From: Fasciola hepatica
Taxonomy: Eukaryota > Platyhelminthes > Trematoda > Plagiorchiida > Fasciolidae
Assembly: GCA_948099385.1 (NCBI GenBank)
Contig: CANUEZ040000183.1
Location: 7,688,001-7,752,000 of the forward strand
Reading direction: 5' to 3'
DNA length: 64,000 nucleotides
In this document: positions 34,577 through 43,939 of the stretch, in pieces
Position numbering within the stretch: the stretch's first letter is position 1
How the letters are laid out: every line of letters starts with the position of its first letter
Translations under genes and position numbers: made by a program
Notes under the pieces: model-generated
What the model saw: the letters and a program-made list of their open reading frames with translations, nothing else
The model's database searches: none
Told to the model about the DNA's origin: nothing

Positions 34577-35364
34577 TTGTGGATGATCGAAGGAGCGATC
34601 TTAATGAACTACTTCTTCTGGATTGAAACAACTGGTGCTGTGATCGGGATGATGATCTCGTGGCCGCACCAGTTAGAGGACGGGGATGAACGGAGTCTGC
34701 TTGAGGACTTCGAAGACCTGGTGGAGCAGTCGGGGATTCGGTCAGGCCGGGAAAGTTGGTGGCCCTTCGAGCACTTCTCAAGGTCACATTGCTTGCCGGT
34801 GCTGAATGCGGCACGAATAGTCCCGGAGAAGATGCAGTGGGCCGCAGCCAAGGACGCCTTGATCTCAGGATTTGACACTCCGGCCGACCGTCAGAAGGCG
34901 ATGCAGCAATTGAAGGCGGCCCAGCTGGGACTTGGTGGGGACCTACTGATGCACGTTGTCGTCCTCCGTTTGCTGCCGGATTACGAGATGCCCACGCTGG
35001 TCACAGAGGCACTCACTCAGCTGTTGGTGGACCGCTTTGTGGACAGCTTGTCAGAACTCATTTGAGGCCTTATGCGTATCGTCCGTGTCGGTAGCAGCAT
35101 GGATATTTTGCAGTCAGTGTAGGCCGCCGTGAATTATCCAATCTTGACACGACTGTGGCAAATTTCGCTAACGAGGAAGACTTAAGACTGTAGAATGAGT
35201 GCATTGAGGAAATATCATGAATGGCTTCTCAAAAGAAAGGGGAATCAGCAAATGCAAGAAAACCGAACCAAGCTCAGTGTTTCTACTGCGCGAAAGTGGG
35301 GCATGTTTGGTGTCAATGCCGCAAACGCCAAACGCGAGATGCCAAATATAAAGATCCAAAGTCC
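34577..35364 (+). pseudogene. Ty3/Gypsy gag-like region with zinc knuckle, copy G2
   Basis: The 162-codon frame 34,577-35,065 shows 'LLEDFEDLVEQSGI', then 'RESWWPFEHFSRSHCLPVLN' and later 'LRLLPDYEMPTLVTEALTQL', consistent by position with a Gypsy capsid, although capsid sequences are poorly conserved and this rests mostly on context. A separate 48-codon frame from ATG 35,221 carries the nucleocapsid zinc knuckle CFYCAKVGHVWCQC at 35,278-35,319 (C-X2-C-X4-H-X4-C). It ends at TAA and is in the same frame as the protease that follows. The region between the two frames is broken. Confidence 0.75.
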
Positions 35365-35388
35365 TAATTACCGTGTTCTCGAAACCAG

Positions 35389-35733
35389 GTCGTCATCGGG
35401 GTACCAGATGGTGGGGCTATACGGGCACAAGTCGAGATTCAGGGAAGTAATGCAGTCTGCCTGATAGATATCGGTGCAGAGGTTTCGTTTGCCAGGTGTT
35501 TGCCAGAAGAGGAAGTGAAGCTGTATGCCATTCAAGTCCGAACGGTAGAAGGACACACACAGAACGTAGACGAAATAGCGCAAGGGATGATTCGAGCAAA
35601 AAACAACAGAACCGTGATGCGAGAATTCATAATTTCCCGCGACACCAACCAAACAACATTGGGCGCCGGTCTATTACGGACACTGAATGCGATCGACGTA
35701 ATAGAGTATCGGTTGAACACGAAGTTTGGATGA
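35389..35733 (+). pseudogene. Ty3/Gypsy retropepsin (aspartic protease), copy G2
   Basis: An open frame of about 114 codons starting VVIGVPDGGAIRAQVEIQG. The catalytic motif is LIDIGAEVSF with the aspartate at 35,467-35,469; D-T/S-G-A is the norm, so the second residue is changed to Ile, which probably disables the dimeric enzyme. The C-terminal hallmark appears as TTLGAGLLRTL (usually ILG.D.L...). It ends at TGA 35,731-35,733. It is in frame with the zinc knuckle upstream, separated by one TAA. The RT that should follow is displaced about 2.2 kb by a DNA transposon. Confidence 0.85.
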
Positions 35734-35857
35734 CAACAAGTAGTTCGTAAATCTTGCAAGCAGGTATGTGGGTGCGGTACAAGTGAAATATGTGGCAGTG
35801 TGTGTTGTGTTGAATGGCCCAGTTCCTAGACAGACATTCTAGCACGCGCACTCGCAC

Positions 35858-36188
35858 GCACACTGCAAACTCTTGATCTACACCTTTTCTCATCAAGCTT
35901 TAGCCAAAACCCGCAGTTCTCTAGCCACGACCCACCATCCTTTAGCCACGAACCACCATTCTTCAGCCACGACTCACCATTCTTCAGCCACGACCCACAA
36001 TCCTTTAGCCACGACCCACAACCTTTAGCCATGCCGCTGCAAGCCAGTCAGGTCAAAAGTATCGGCATAAAAGGACATCAAAAGATATTGGAACAATTTA
36101 TTATTTTTTTCACAAAGACTGATGTTGCAATGCTAACGGAACAAATGAGAAAGCGTGACAATCATATGTTGTGCAGTTGACCGTGGTA
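35858..36188. repeat. Left inverted terminal repeat with 21-bp units
   Basis: Pairs with 37,186-37,575. It contains about five 21-bp units in tandem, then a unique segment from AGCCATGCCG to GACCGTGG that is almost identical in both ITRs. Since 21 is a multiple of three, the units give a long open frame reading outward with a GSWLK(D/N)(C/G) heptad; this is a by-product. Confidence 0.9.
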
Positions 36189-36339
36189 ACGGTATCAAAT
36201 GCTGCACTAAAAATTGATTGGAGAAGGTAAAAACGATGTGCCCGTATCGTCGGACCATGTGGCATCGCCCTTATTGCTGATGTATTTTCAATGAACCAGT
36301 TCCTAATGTACTAAACAATATAAACAAATTAAAATAAGG

Positions 36340-37027
36340 AATAATTTACCTGTTTGAATTCACTAAAGGCCTCCTCAAGCTGAACGAAAATGGACTGTAC
36401 CGTGTGAGAAAACGTAATTGTTCATTTTTGTGTAATTGTACGTCCACAGCACTCCGATGAACGGGCGCATTGTCAAAGACAAATACTTTTTGAACATCAG
36501 GCTGCTCAGTAGCTATAGGCTCTGAGTAGAATGAGAGAAACTCATTTGAAAATATGCCATGTAATCTTTGTATGACATTCATACTTCAAGAAACCAGCGA
36601 CAGATGAGCAGGCTTATATGTTCAAGTTGGGTCCTTTATTTGACGGTAGAATTCGGATAGCTTTACTGCCCACTTTTGAGCGTCCATGGCTACGACAACA
36701 CCATAGGCTGCAGTTGGCCTCATCAATATACAACTTCGAAGTTGCAATGCCTGATCGTTACAGCTAATCGGCTTATTCTGCTCGTTTAGATTTGGCTGCA
36801 TCTGAGTTTTGCTCCACTGGTTGAATAGTCAGCTTCTTAATTGAAAAGTGGTGCCCATCCAGCAATCGATCAATGGATGACTTGCTGACTGTTGTGATTC
36901 GTAAATCCTTCAACTGCCTTAATGCGGTTGTGGGGAAGAACGTCACAAACGAGCAGTCCTGTAAGTAAAATCTGTCATGTAACAAACAGTACTCTGTTTT
37001 GCATTTCAAGTCATAGACAAATATCAT
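36340..37027 (-). pseudogene. DDE transposase of the IS630/Tc1/mariner group, remnant
   Basis: On the minus strand, 37,027-36,776 ends with 'SKSSIDRLLDGHHFSIKKLT' and IQPVEQN, a helix-turn-helix-type DNA-binding region with the usual linker. Next come LYIDEAN (first catalytic Asp, about 36,722), HGRSKVGSKAIR, then 'KGPNLNI' and SSVAGFLKYE. The second Asp is in VFDNAPVHR (about 36,470). The frame shifts after RYSPF, and the third residue lies in LEEAFSEFK (about 36,375), about 33 residues beyond the second, as in DD34E enzymes. All three acidic residues survive but stops and frameshifts disrupt the protein. Confidence 0.82.
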
Positions 37028-37185
37028 AACCGGATATGATGAAACAGAATAAAGGTTTGGTTCATTAAGCCTTTAGATGGGTGGATACATTAAAATTCCG
37101 AGAGCGATGCACACAGTTATCGTAAGTAAACCCCAATAATGTCATCAATCTATTTATGTTGCAACATGTGATACCATTACCACGG

Positions 37186-37575
37186 TCAACTGCACAGCAT
37201 ATGATTGTCACGCTTTCTCATTTGTTCCGTTAGCATTGCAACACCAGTCTTTGTGAAAAAAATAATAAATTGTTCCAATATCTTTTGATGTCCTTTTATG
37301 CCGATACTTTTGACCTGACTGGCTTGTAGCGGCATGGCTAAAGGTTGTGGGTCGTGGCTAAAGGATTGTGGGTCGTGGCTGAAGAATGGTGGGTCGTGGC
37401 TGAAGAATGGTGGTTCGTGGCTAAAGGATGGTGGTTCGTGGCTGAAGAAAGGTGGGTCGTGGCTGAAGAATGGTGTGTCGTGGCTAAAGGATGGTGGGTC
37501 GTGGCTAGAGAACTGCGGGGTTTGGCTAAAACTTAATGGGAAAAGTGTAGATATCTTACATGCGTGGACACGCAC
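37186..37575. repeat. Right inverted terminal repeat with 21-bp units
   Basis: Carries about eight 21-bp units against five in the left ITR. Units differ mainly at two or three positions (CATCCTTT/CATTCTTC). The inner unique segment matches the left ITR at nearly every base. Confidence 0.9.
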
Positions 37576-37939
37576 CTCGCGGTCCCACACACGTACGCAA
37601 TTGAAGTTAGTCATGATTCGTCCCGGACAGCTCTGATTAGTCAGATCGTAACACGTGTTGAGCGACCTGGCGTGGTCCAATCCGATTGTATAATTGGCCT
37701 ACCCACCCTCTTGAATACAGCGGTGACTCGCGCACATGCATACGTGTTTGTCTTCACTTTTTTGACTGTACCTGTGCTTGCCGTACCTTCGCACTGCGTG
37801 CACGTTCATCCGTGCAAGCGTGCCCTATTGTTGCCTAACATATATGGTACACAACAGTATGATCCTGGCACTTCAGCCGACCACGCAAGAATTCGTTGTG
37901 CTTTTTATGATGAATGGAAACCCACACGGTTTTTTTGTT
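37576..37939. other. Gypsy inter-domain DNA right of the transposon
   Basis: Lies between the transposon end and the recognisable RT. By position it should encode the protease-RT spacer. No motif is visible. Confidence 0.4.
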
Positions 37940-38635
37940 TGGGTGGAACACAAAGTACCTACGAAGCCTGGGGCTTCTCGACCATATGGACCTCGTCATA
38001 TCCCCGTCCATCTGTAGAATGAGGCGAAGCGACAAGTGAACAATATGCTGGAAGGAGTTATGGAAGAAGCGCGGAGCTCGTGCAGCTCGCCGGTGCTGTT
38101 GATGAGAAAGCATATTAAGAAATTCCGATTTTGTGTTGACTTTGGACGTGTAAACGGTATTACAATACACAAGCCGGTTCTGGAGCCTTCTTTAGCAGAG
38201 ATATTCCATAATCTGCAGGCAGCCACCACATTTTCGGTGATCGACCTGCGTTCGGGATACTAACAAATTTCAGTAAAGAAGGATCAAGATAAAACGACAT
38301 TCACTGTGGAGGACAAGCAAAAACCGTTTTCCGAGGATGCCATTTAACTTACCAGGAGTGCCGTTTATCCTTCATTTGCTAGTGCCTAAACTGTTGGCGG
38401 AACTAACAAACGTTGTGGCCCTACGGAGGTGATATCGTGATCTACAGTCGAACGGTGAACGAACATGTTGTGCATTTGGGGAACCTGGTAAAGCGCGTGA
38501 AGCATTCGGGACTGAGAATAAATGAACCAAATTCCCTTCAGGGCTACAAGGTCGGTAATGGAGAACTACGATCTCTTCCCCAGAAGATTGTCAAACGGAA
38601 GGAATTTTTAGTACGGACCTCTAAATGATCATTGG
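37940..38635 (+). pseudogene. Ty3/Gypsy reverse transcriptase, copy G2
   Basis: It begins with PYGPRHIPVHL and 'MLEGVMEEARSSCSSPVLLM', then 'FRFCVDFGRVNGITIHKPVL' and 'FSVIDLRSGY', the standard Gypsy RT fingers and motif A (catalytic Asp in VIDLRSGY). A stop (TAA) replaces Trp after SGY, and a frameshift follows near 38,330-38,350 (FRMPFNLPG, normally MPFGL.NAP). The active-site Y-L/M-D-D motif is YGGD at 38,422-38,433, so one catalytic aspartate is lost. 'IVIYSRTVNEHVVHLGNLVK' follows as usual. Inactive on several grounds. Confidence 0.92.
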
Positions 38636-39380
38636 GATGGTTCTTAGGTTGTGCTGCATACATACGTCGATTTGTGGAGTATTTCACTTCTATTGTGGAG
38701 CCTTTGTACGCCCTTCTCAAGAAGGAGCAAACTTCCACATGGAGCCCGGAGGCGAATTAGGCGTTCTGTCAAATCCAACGCACAATGTCCGACGAACATC
38801 TCACGTTGCAGCTGCCGTCGTTGGTGAGCAGCTTACGGTCAGTATAGATGCCAGCGATGTGGGGATCGACGCAGTGCTCAAACAGATGAGTGGTATGGTA
38901 AAATACGCAAGCAGAGTGTTCACGCCAACGGAGAAGAAATACTTCACAGGTGAAAAGGAATTTTTGGCTATCGTACGGCCTTTGGTCAACGGTTTCATAT
39001 TGAGACTGATCACAAAACAGTAAAGGGTTCTCGAGGAAGACAGGCGCAAATGAACACATCTTCAGGAATTTGATTTTACCATTGATCATGTTGCTGGTGT
39101 GGACAATCACATGGCTAATGTTCTGTCCCGTTCTGAGGAACCATATCCTGATATTACGATTCTTACGGGAGTCAACATTCTGCAACTGGAACAAGGGCCT
39201 TAGAGACTTGTAGATCAATAATGGCAAGGTCGGTAACTGAAGAAAGCAAGCGATGAGACCTTGCTGACAATCGATGAACAGCGCCTGTGACGACTGACCT
39301 GGAAGCAGTTTCATCTGAACGCCGCAGGTGTACTCGTGAAACGACACTCCGGGTAGAAAGGGTCTGTGTTCGTCATGCTG
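38636..39380 (+). pseudogene. Ty3/Gypsy RNase H and connection region, copy G2
   Basis: About 38,637-38,760 reads FLGCAAYIRRFVEYF and PLYALLKKEQTSTWSPEA, the RT connection (FLGL..YYRRFI...PL..L.KK...F.W). The frame 38,625-39,023 then gives LTVSIDASDVGIDAVLKQ, the RNase H start with its first catalytic Asp, then ASRVFTPTEKKYF and GEKEFLAIVRPL with the catalytic Glu. Downstream DNA to about 39,350 contains HVAGVDN-like and LLTIDEQRL segments typical of the stretch before the integrase zinc finger. No integrase follows in this orientation, so the copy is 3'-truncated. Confidence 0.9.
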
Positions 39381-39479
39381 TTGTGTTATTCGCCGAATCT
39401 GAACTGAGAAAAAATCATGAAATCATGTCAACCAGGAATTGAGCAAACCGAAATAGCGAGAAGTTCAAAACCGCAGAAC

Positions 39480-39720
39480 TGCTTATTGTTTTCTCCTTAT
39501 AAGTATGTTACTTCAGAGTAAATAATCGATAGATCACAAGGCAATCAATCACAGTGAGCTTTTGTTGTACTCGCACACAGCAATTCTGATTATCTGGGGC
39601 TCTTCAGCTTATGTGGCCGCAAAGTTGTACCATACGGTGAACCACATCAAAGCTAAAGCCTTCTCGACTTGCCTGTATGAAAGATTAGGATACTAACATC
39701 ATGGCCACTACAAGGGCGAA
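39480..39720 (-). mobile_element. Gypsy integrase-tail/LTR fragment
   Basis: Read on the minus strand, 39,690-39,567 resembles the integrase tail of other copies (ACTTTGCGGCCACATAAGC, GCTGTGTGCGAGTACAACAAAAGC), ending CTGTGATTG where the LTR starts; about 85 bp of weakly matching LTR follows. It lies in opposite orientation to the G2 copy that ends just before it. Confidence 0.5.
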
Positions 39721-40119
39721 TTCAAAGTAAGACCTTTCTCTCGTGCTTATTGGAAGTCTCTATCTCGCAAGCCCTAGAAGGGTGTAAAGTTGAGCGGGAA
39801 CCAATAACAACCAACTTGCAAAGCATATGATGAATAGCCCCGTCCAGTGATCTTGAGTCATTCCTAGCTCCCTGGCGTTTTCGCTATCATGTTCTTCCGA
39901 ATGCGAGAATAAGGAGGATATCACCATTTCATCAAGAACAAGGAAATTTACACGAAATCGCAAAGAAGGTTGACAGATTAAAGGATACTTACCATGCGAT
40001 GAAATTTGAAGGAAATTATTGAATTCCAATAAAGAATACATGAGGCACTGTAAAAGCCTTTTCACGAAGACAAGGAAATCGTGCTATTTGGACAGCTTGA
40101 CTTGACTAGACGTATCGAA
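39721..40119. other. Unrecognised DNA
   Basis: No motif recognised; a 101-codon minus-strand frame (40,065-39,760) has no known domain. Confidence 0.4.
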
Positions 40120-40362
40120 ACCACTGCAATCCGTAACTACGTACGCCGAGGTATTGAGAAAGCCAAGGCGGCCGAAATGCACGGTAATTTTACTGTCGAA
40201 GTCATTTATATCAATATTTTATATCAAAAACACCAATCAACAGATTACCAGTTGACCAACCACAGCCTGCATTGTGTTAATGTTCACTGTTTCATAGGCT
40301 TAGGCGTCTCTTCGCAGGTGGCCGCGGAGCTGCATCGAACGCCGTTCCACGAAAGCCTAGAC
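40120..40362 (-). mobile_element. Gypsy LTR/integrase-tail fragment
   Basis: The minus strand shows GCTGTGGTTGGTCAACTGGTAATCTG at about 40,268-40,243, equivalent to the LTR start in the other copies, preceded by a short piece of the integrase tail (40,362-40,268) and followed by about 140 bp similar to the LTR at 50,868-51,056 (CCGTAACTACG block on the plus strand). Confidence 0.5.
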
Positions 40363-40661
40363 GTTCAGCTTTGTGGAGCACGAAATTTTCTCTAGCTCTC
40401 TGTTCGGTGAGTGAGCATTTGTTCCTAGCTTGCACAAAACGATGCCTAGATGTTTGGTCGGGCGAACGGCTCCACCGGCGGTAAGCTGTTTTTAATCGAA
40501 CATCACGTGGTTAAACCACTCAGAGGATCCTGAGTTGTCGGCTTTAGAGAAATGAGGAATGCAAAGATGCATGCCTTGAAAAATAGTCTTAGTGAAATTA
40601 GAAACAGACACGGAAACACCAGACACAAAACAACAGTCATTCCAAGGATACCAAGCCAGGA
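40363..40661 (-). repeat. Inverted repeat arm, left (pairs with 41,820-42,116)
   Basis: About 297 bp with roughly 5 mismatches against the reverse complement of 41,820-42,116; spacer about 1.16 kb. Both arms code for the end of the same LINE endonuclease. Confidence 0.93.
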
Positions 40662-41505
40662 AGTCACCAAAAACCATCCCAATCAGCAGAATCGTAACTT
40701 CAAAAGGTGCGTCTCAAGTTTGGTATTCGGACGGGATGAAAATTGAGTGGAAAATGAGATGAGACAATGGTCCAGTGAGCCCAGGGGAGACGGGCAGATA
40801 ATGCTAGATAATGAAGAGGGAATGGATACAAGTATGAGAGCAATAGTGCGCGGACGGTCGCTAATAAGATCGGTAATGCTTGTAGGGAGGTCTACCAGTT
40901 GGCAATGATTGTTGACTATAACGAAGGCCTCAGCCTCAGGTCCCATGCATGAAGTACCCGATGAGTGCAGCAGCCAATCCTTATTGTGAAAGTTGAAATC
41001 ACCAAGAATGTTAATCTAGCAGCTAGGGTATGTTGAACTCAGTGTCTCGATATTTGAAGGTAATAACTCAAAAATCGGGGGGAGGGGGGTCATGGCGGTT
41101 GAGAGAGTGGTAAATTGTATAAAAATAATGAGTAAATGAAGGGAAACGAATTTCCAGCCATATGAATTGAAAGTCCCCACTGGAGAAATGAAGATACAAA
41201 AGTCGAGAGGAGGCTTCCGATTGGTGAGCATAGGCGCTGATACCAGCTTTCGGAAAAAGCAGAAATGAAGTAAGTAGTTGGGAAACTGTGGATAACTGGT
41301 GTCTGACGAGAGAGAAATTTGGATTTTAGCCCAAAATGCAACATTTCGATTCAAACCACGACTGCTAGTGAGGACAGTGAGAGTTTGATGAACGGCAATG
41401 TAGATGAGCATTGGGACCATATCAAACAGAAGATGCACGTGGCAGCAGGTCTCACTTACGGTCCTAGATCTGATACCCGTCAAAGATACTGCATTTCTCA
41501 AGAGT
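40363..41505 (-). pseudogene. Jockey/CR1-group LINE endonuclease half, inverted segment
   Basis: On the minus strand the frames 41,501-41,016 and 40,946-40,683 carry an AP-type endonuclease: CETCCHVHL-like start, then ILGDFNFHNKDWL at about 41,010-40,975 (GDFN catalytic block), then 'GPEAEAFVIVNNHCQLVDLP' and PLGSLDHCLIS (the S-D-H motif, here L-D-H, keeping Asp and His). The segment ends with 'FLAWYPWNDCCFVSG' and 'MHLCIPHFSKADNSGSSEWF'. Its last 299 bp (40,661-40,363) are repeated in opposite orientation at 41,820-42,116 with about five differences. With that plus-strand half it makes up one LINE with its front inverted. Confidence 0.82.
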
Positions 41506-41789
41506 CACTGAGTCTAATGGAGTAAAGTCGTCAACTCTCGAACCGGATAGATGAGTAAGATACGAAGATATATACAAAGGCAAGTTACGAAAAGCCTTAA
41601 ACAGGATTGCGAAAATCGGTGAGTCAAGGTAGCCGAAGAAATGAAAGTAGCAGCTGCTTCAGGTAATAGTCAAAGACCGTTCAAACTTATTCGCGACACC
41701 AGTTGACTGCGAATTCCTGTCAGTGAAACGATGTGCGATTGAAACGGAGAGCTTATTAATGACAAAGAGCAAAGGCTGGACCATCCGTG

Positions 41790-43865
41790 ACAGAGCTGAA
41801 CAGGAATGAAGTTGATTTTGTGGCCTGGTATCCTTGGAATGATTGTTGTTTTGTGTCTGGTTTTTCCGTGTCTGTTTCTAATTTCACTAAGACTATTCTT
41901 CAAGGCATGCATCTTTGCATTCCTCATTTCTCTAAAGCCGACAACTCAGGATCCTCTGAGTGGTTTAACCACGTGATGTTCGATTAAAAACAGCTTACCG
42001 CCGGTGGAGCCGTTCGCCCGACCAAACATCTAGGCACCGTTTTGTGCAAGCTAGGAACAAATGCTCACTCACCGAACAGAGAGCTAGAGAAAATTTCGTG
42101 CTCCACAAAGCTGAACTACTGGCCTTTTCCTTTACCGGTAGCCGATCATCATGGTCCCTTGCAGTGGCAGTTTCCTGTAATTTCTGTCCCTCCAACTATC
42201 TTTTCATTTTGCAAATTCCTGAGGTTCTCTGGTCTCCGACCCTGTCGATAAAGCCGGGGTCTTTGCCTCCCGTTTTGTCTCCAATTCCACTTTATCTGTC
42301 AGGCCTACTTTTTGCCTTCCTCTTACGTCCTCAGCCACAGTTTTCTCCCTGTAATGGCTACCAGAAGGATTAGCCAAGTTCTGTGTAGCCTGATTGTCTT
42401 CGAAGCACCTAGTCTGTATGGCATTCCGTTTATCGTCCTTAAAATGTGTGCTGCAGAGTTGGCCCCAGTTTTTGCATCGTCTATTCCTTTCTTATCTAAA
42501 TCAAGAAACTGTTCCCTCTTAGAGAAAGAAAGCCATTATTTTCCGTAATCCCAATTATAGTGACCCTTCCGACCCTTTCACTGTCATTTCTGTGCTCTCA
42601 AAAGGTTTTAAAACCGTTATCTCTGACCAACTGCGTCTGTCACTAGAACATGAATGTCTACTGAAACCGTAAATATGGATTCCGCCCACGACGTTCTACG
42701 GGCGACTCATTGGAGGTCGTCTCATACTCCTGGTCGGCAGCACTCGATAACCACGGAAAAACTCACTTGGTCTCTCCGCATGTCTCTAAAGCTTCCGACT
42801 GAGTTTGACATGAGTACCTATTGTCGAAATGGTCTTCGTTCCGGTTCCATCCGGTGCTCGCACTATGGACGTCTTATTTCCTCAGCAAACCGACCTTCTC
42901 CGCCCGTGTCTACGGTGCTCTATCGCAGTCGTTCCTTGTGAACGCTGGTGTTCCCCAAGGTTTCATATTTGGGCCCACCCTCTTTCTCCTGTTTACTAAT
43001 AACATTCTGTCTTCAAGCTCCAACCCACTTCACTGTTTTGTCGATGGTGTCACCCTCCATTGCTCCGTTTCTTACCTTACAACTCGTCAGGCCACGAACA
43101 TCGATCACGACCGTTCTTTTCTTAAGGCATCTCTTGCTTGTGATCTGGGATAAATCTCAGCTTAGGGTATCACCAAAAACGTCTGTTTCAATGCTTCAAA
43201 AACTTCTCCACTTGGTATTTCACTTGAACATCTCCCTCATTATCCTTATCCGAATTTTGGCTCCACTCTCCTTCATTCCACAGGGTCACATCTCTCTGTT
43301 GGTCTACTTTTGTGTTTACACTTTCCTCTCTCGCTGAACGCAAAATTGGTTTTCTAGTCCGCGCCAAAAGCTTTTTGCATCCGCTCAAATTCTTTTGTAC
43401 AAAGATCGAATCCACCGAACTATTAAATACTGCTGTCATGTATGGGGTAAAGCCTTGTCTAACGCTCTTTCTCTTCTTGATCGGGTTCAAGGAAAGGCTG
43501 TCCGGTTAATCAATGTTCCCTCCCTAACCTCCACTCTGCATCCACTCACCCACTGCTAAGAAGTTGCTTCAACATCCCTTTTTTGCTGTTAATACTTTGT
43601 TTTTTTGTTCATCAGAACTCACTTTGACAAGTCTCGCTCCCGTGACTTTCTCTCAATTATCTCTTATGCAGACGGCCAGTCACCCGTATCAGGTCCGTGT
43701 CCCCAAGTATCAAACTTCTTTAGTTCAGTCTTCCTTCATTTCCCGAACTGCAAATCTTTGTAACATTTCCCTCTTTCCGTATTCCCAACCACTTACAATC
43801 TTTCTGTTTTCAAAAACAGGGTCAACAAACTGAACCTTACTTGAATGGTCCCCAGACACACATCC
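41790..43865 (+). pseudogene. Jockey/CR1-group LINE reverse transcriptase half
   Basis: Starting with the endonuclease end (frame 41,787-41,987), the plus strand continues through a linker to RT blocks in order: 'YGIPFIVLKMCAAELAPVFA' (about 42,415-42,475), YGFRPRRSTGDSL and HVSKASD in broken frames (42,670-42,800; motif A), 'QSFLVNAGVPQGFIFGPTLF' (motif B, 42,925-42,985), then HCFVDGVTLH where FADD is expected (FVDG at 43,037-43,048, second aspartate lost). The C-terminal part shows 'IGFLVRAKSFLHPLKFFCTK' and PYSQPLTIFLFSKT to about 43,830. Many stops and frameshifts. It abuts the RTE-3 fragment downstream. Confidence 0.87.
41820..42116 (+). repeat. Inverted repeat arm, right (pairs with 40,363-40,661)
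   Basis: See the left arm. The differences I could see are single substitutions (for example GATGCC/GGTGCC and AAATAG/GAATAG). Confidence 0.93.
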
Positions 43866-43939
43866 CCGTTACAGTATGTCTTTTGACTACGGGGTTTCAC
43901 CCTTTTGCCGTAAATCACGTTGGGTAATAAAAAGATCCT

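Larger units (their letters stand above)
35858..37575 (-). mobile_element. Tc1/mariner/IS630-type DNA transposon with long repeat-bearing ITRs
   Basis: Inverted terminal repeats of about 330 bp (left 35,858-36,188; right 37,186-37,575) enclose a decayed minus-strand transposase. The inner 150 bp of the two ITRs are nearly identical. The outer part consists of 21-bp units reading AGCCACGACCCACCATCCTTT in left-to-right sense, about 5 copies on the left and 8 on the right. The outermost 30-40 bp are more diverged and the exact ends and TA target duplication are unclear. It splits a Gypsy element: protease to the left, RT to the right. Confidence 0.85.
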
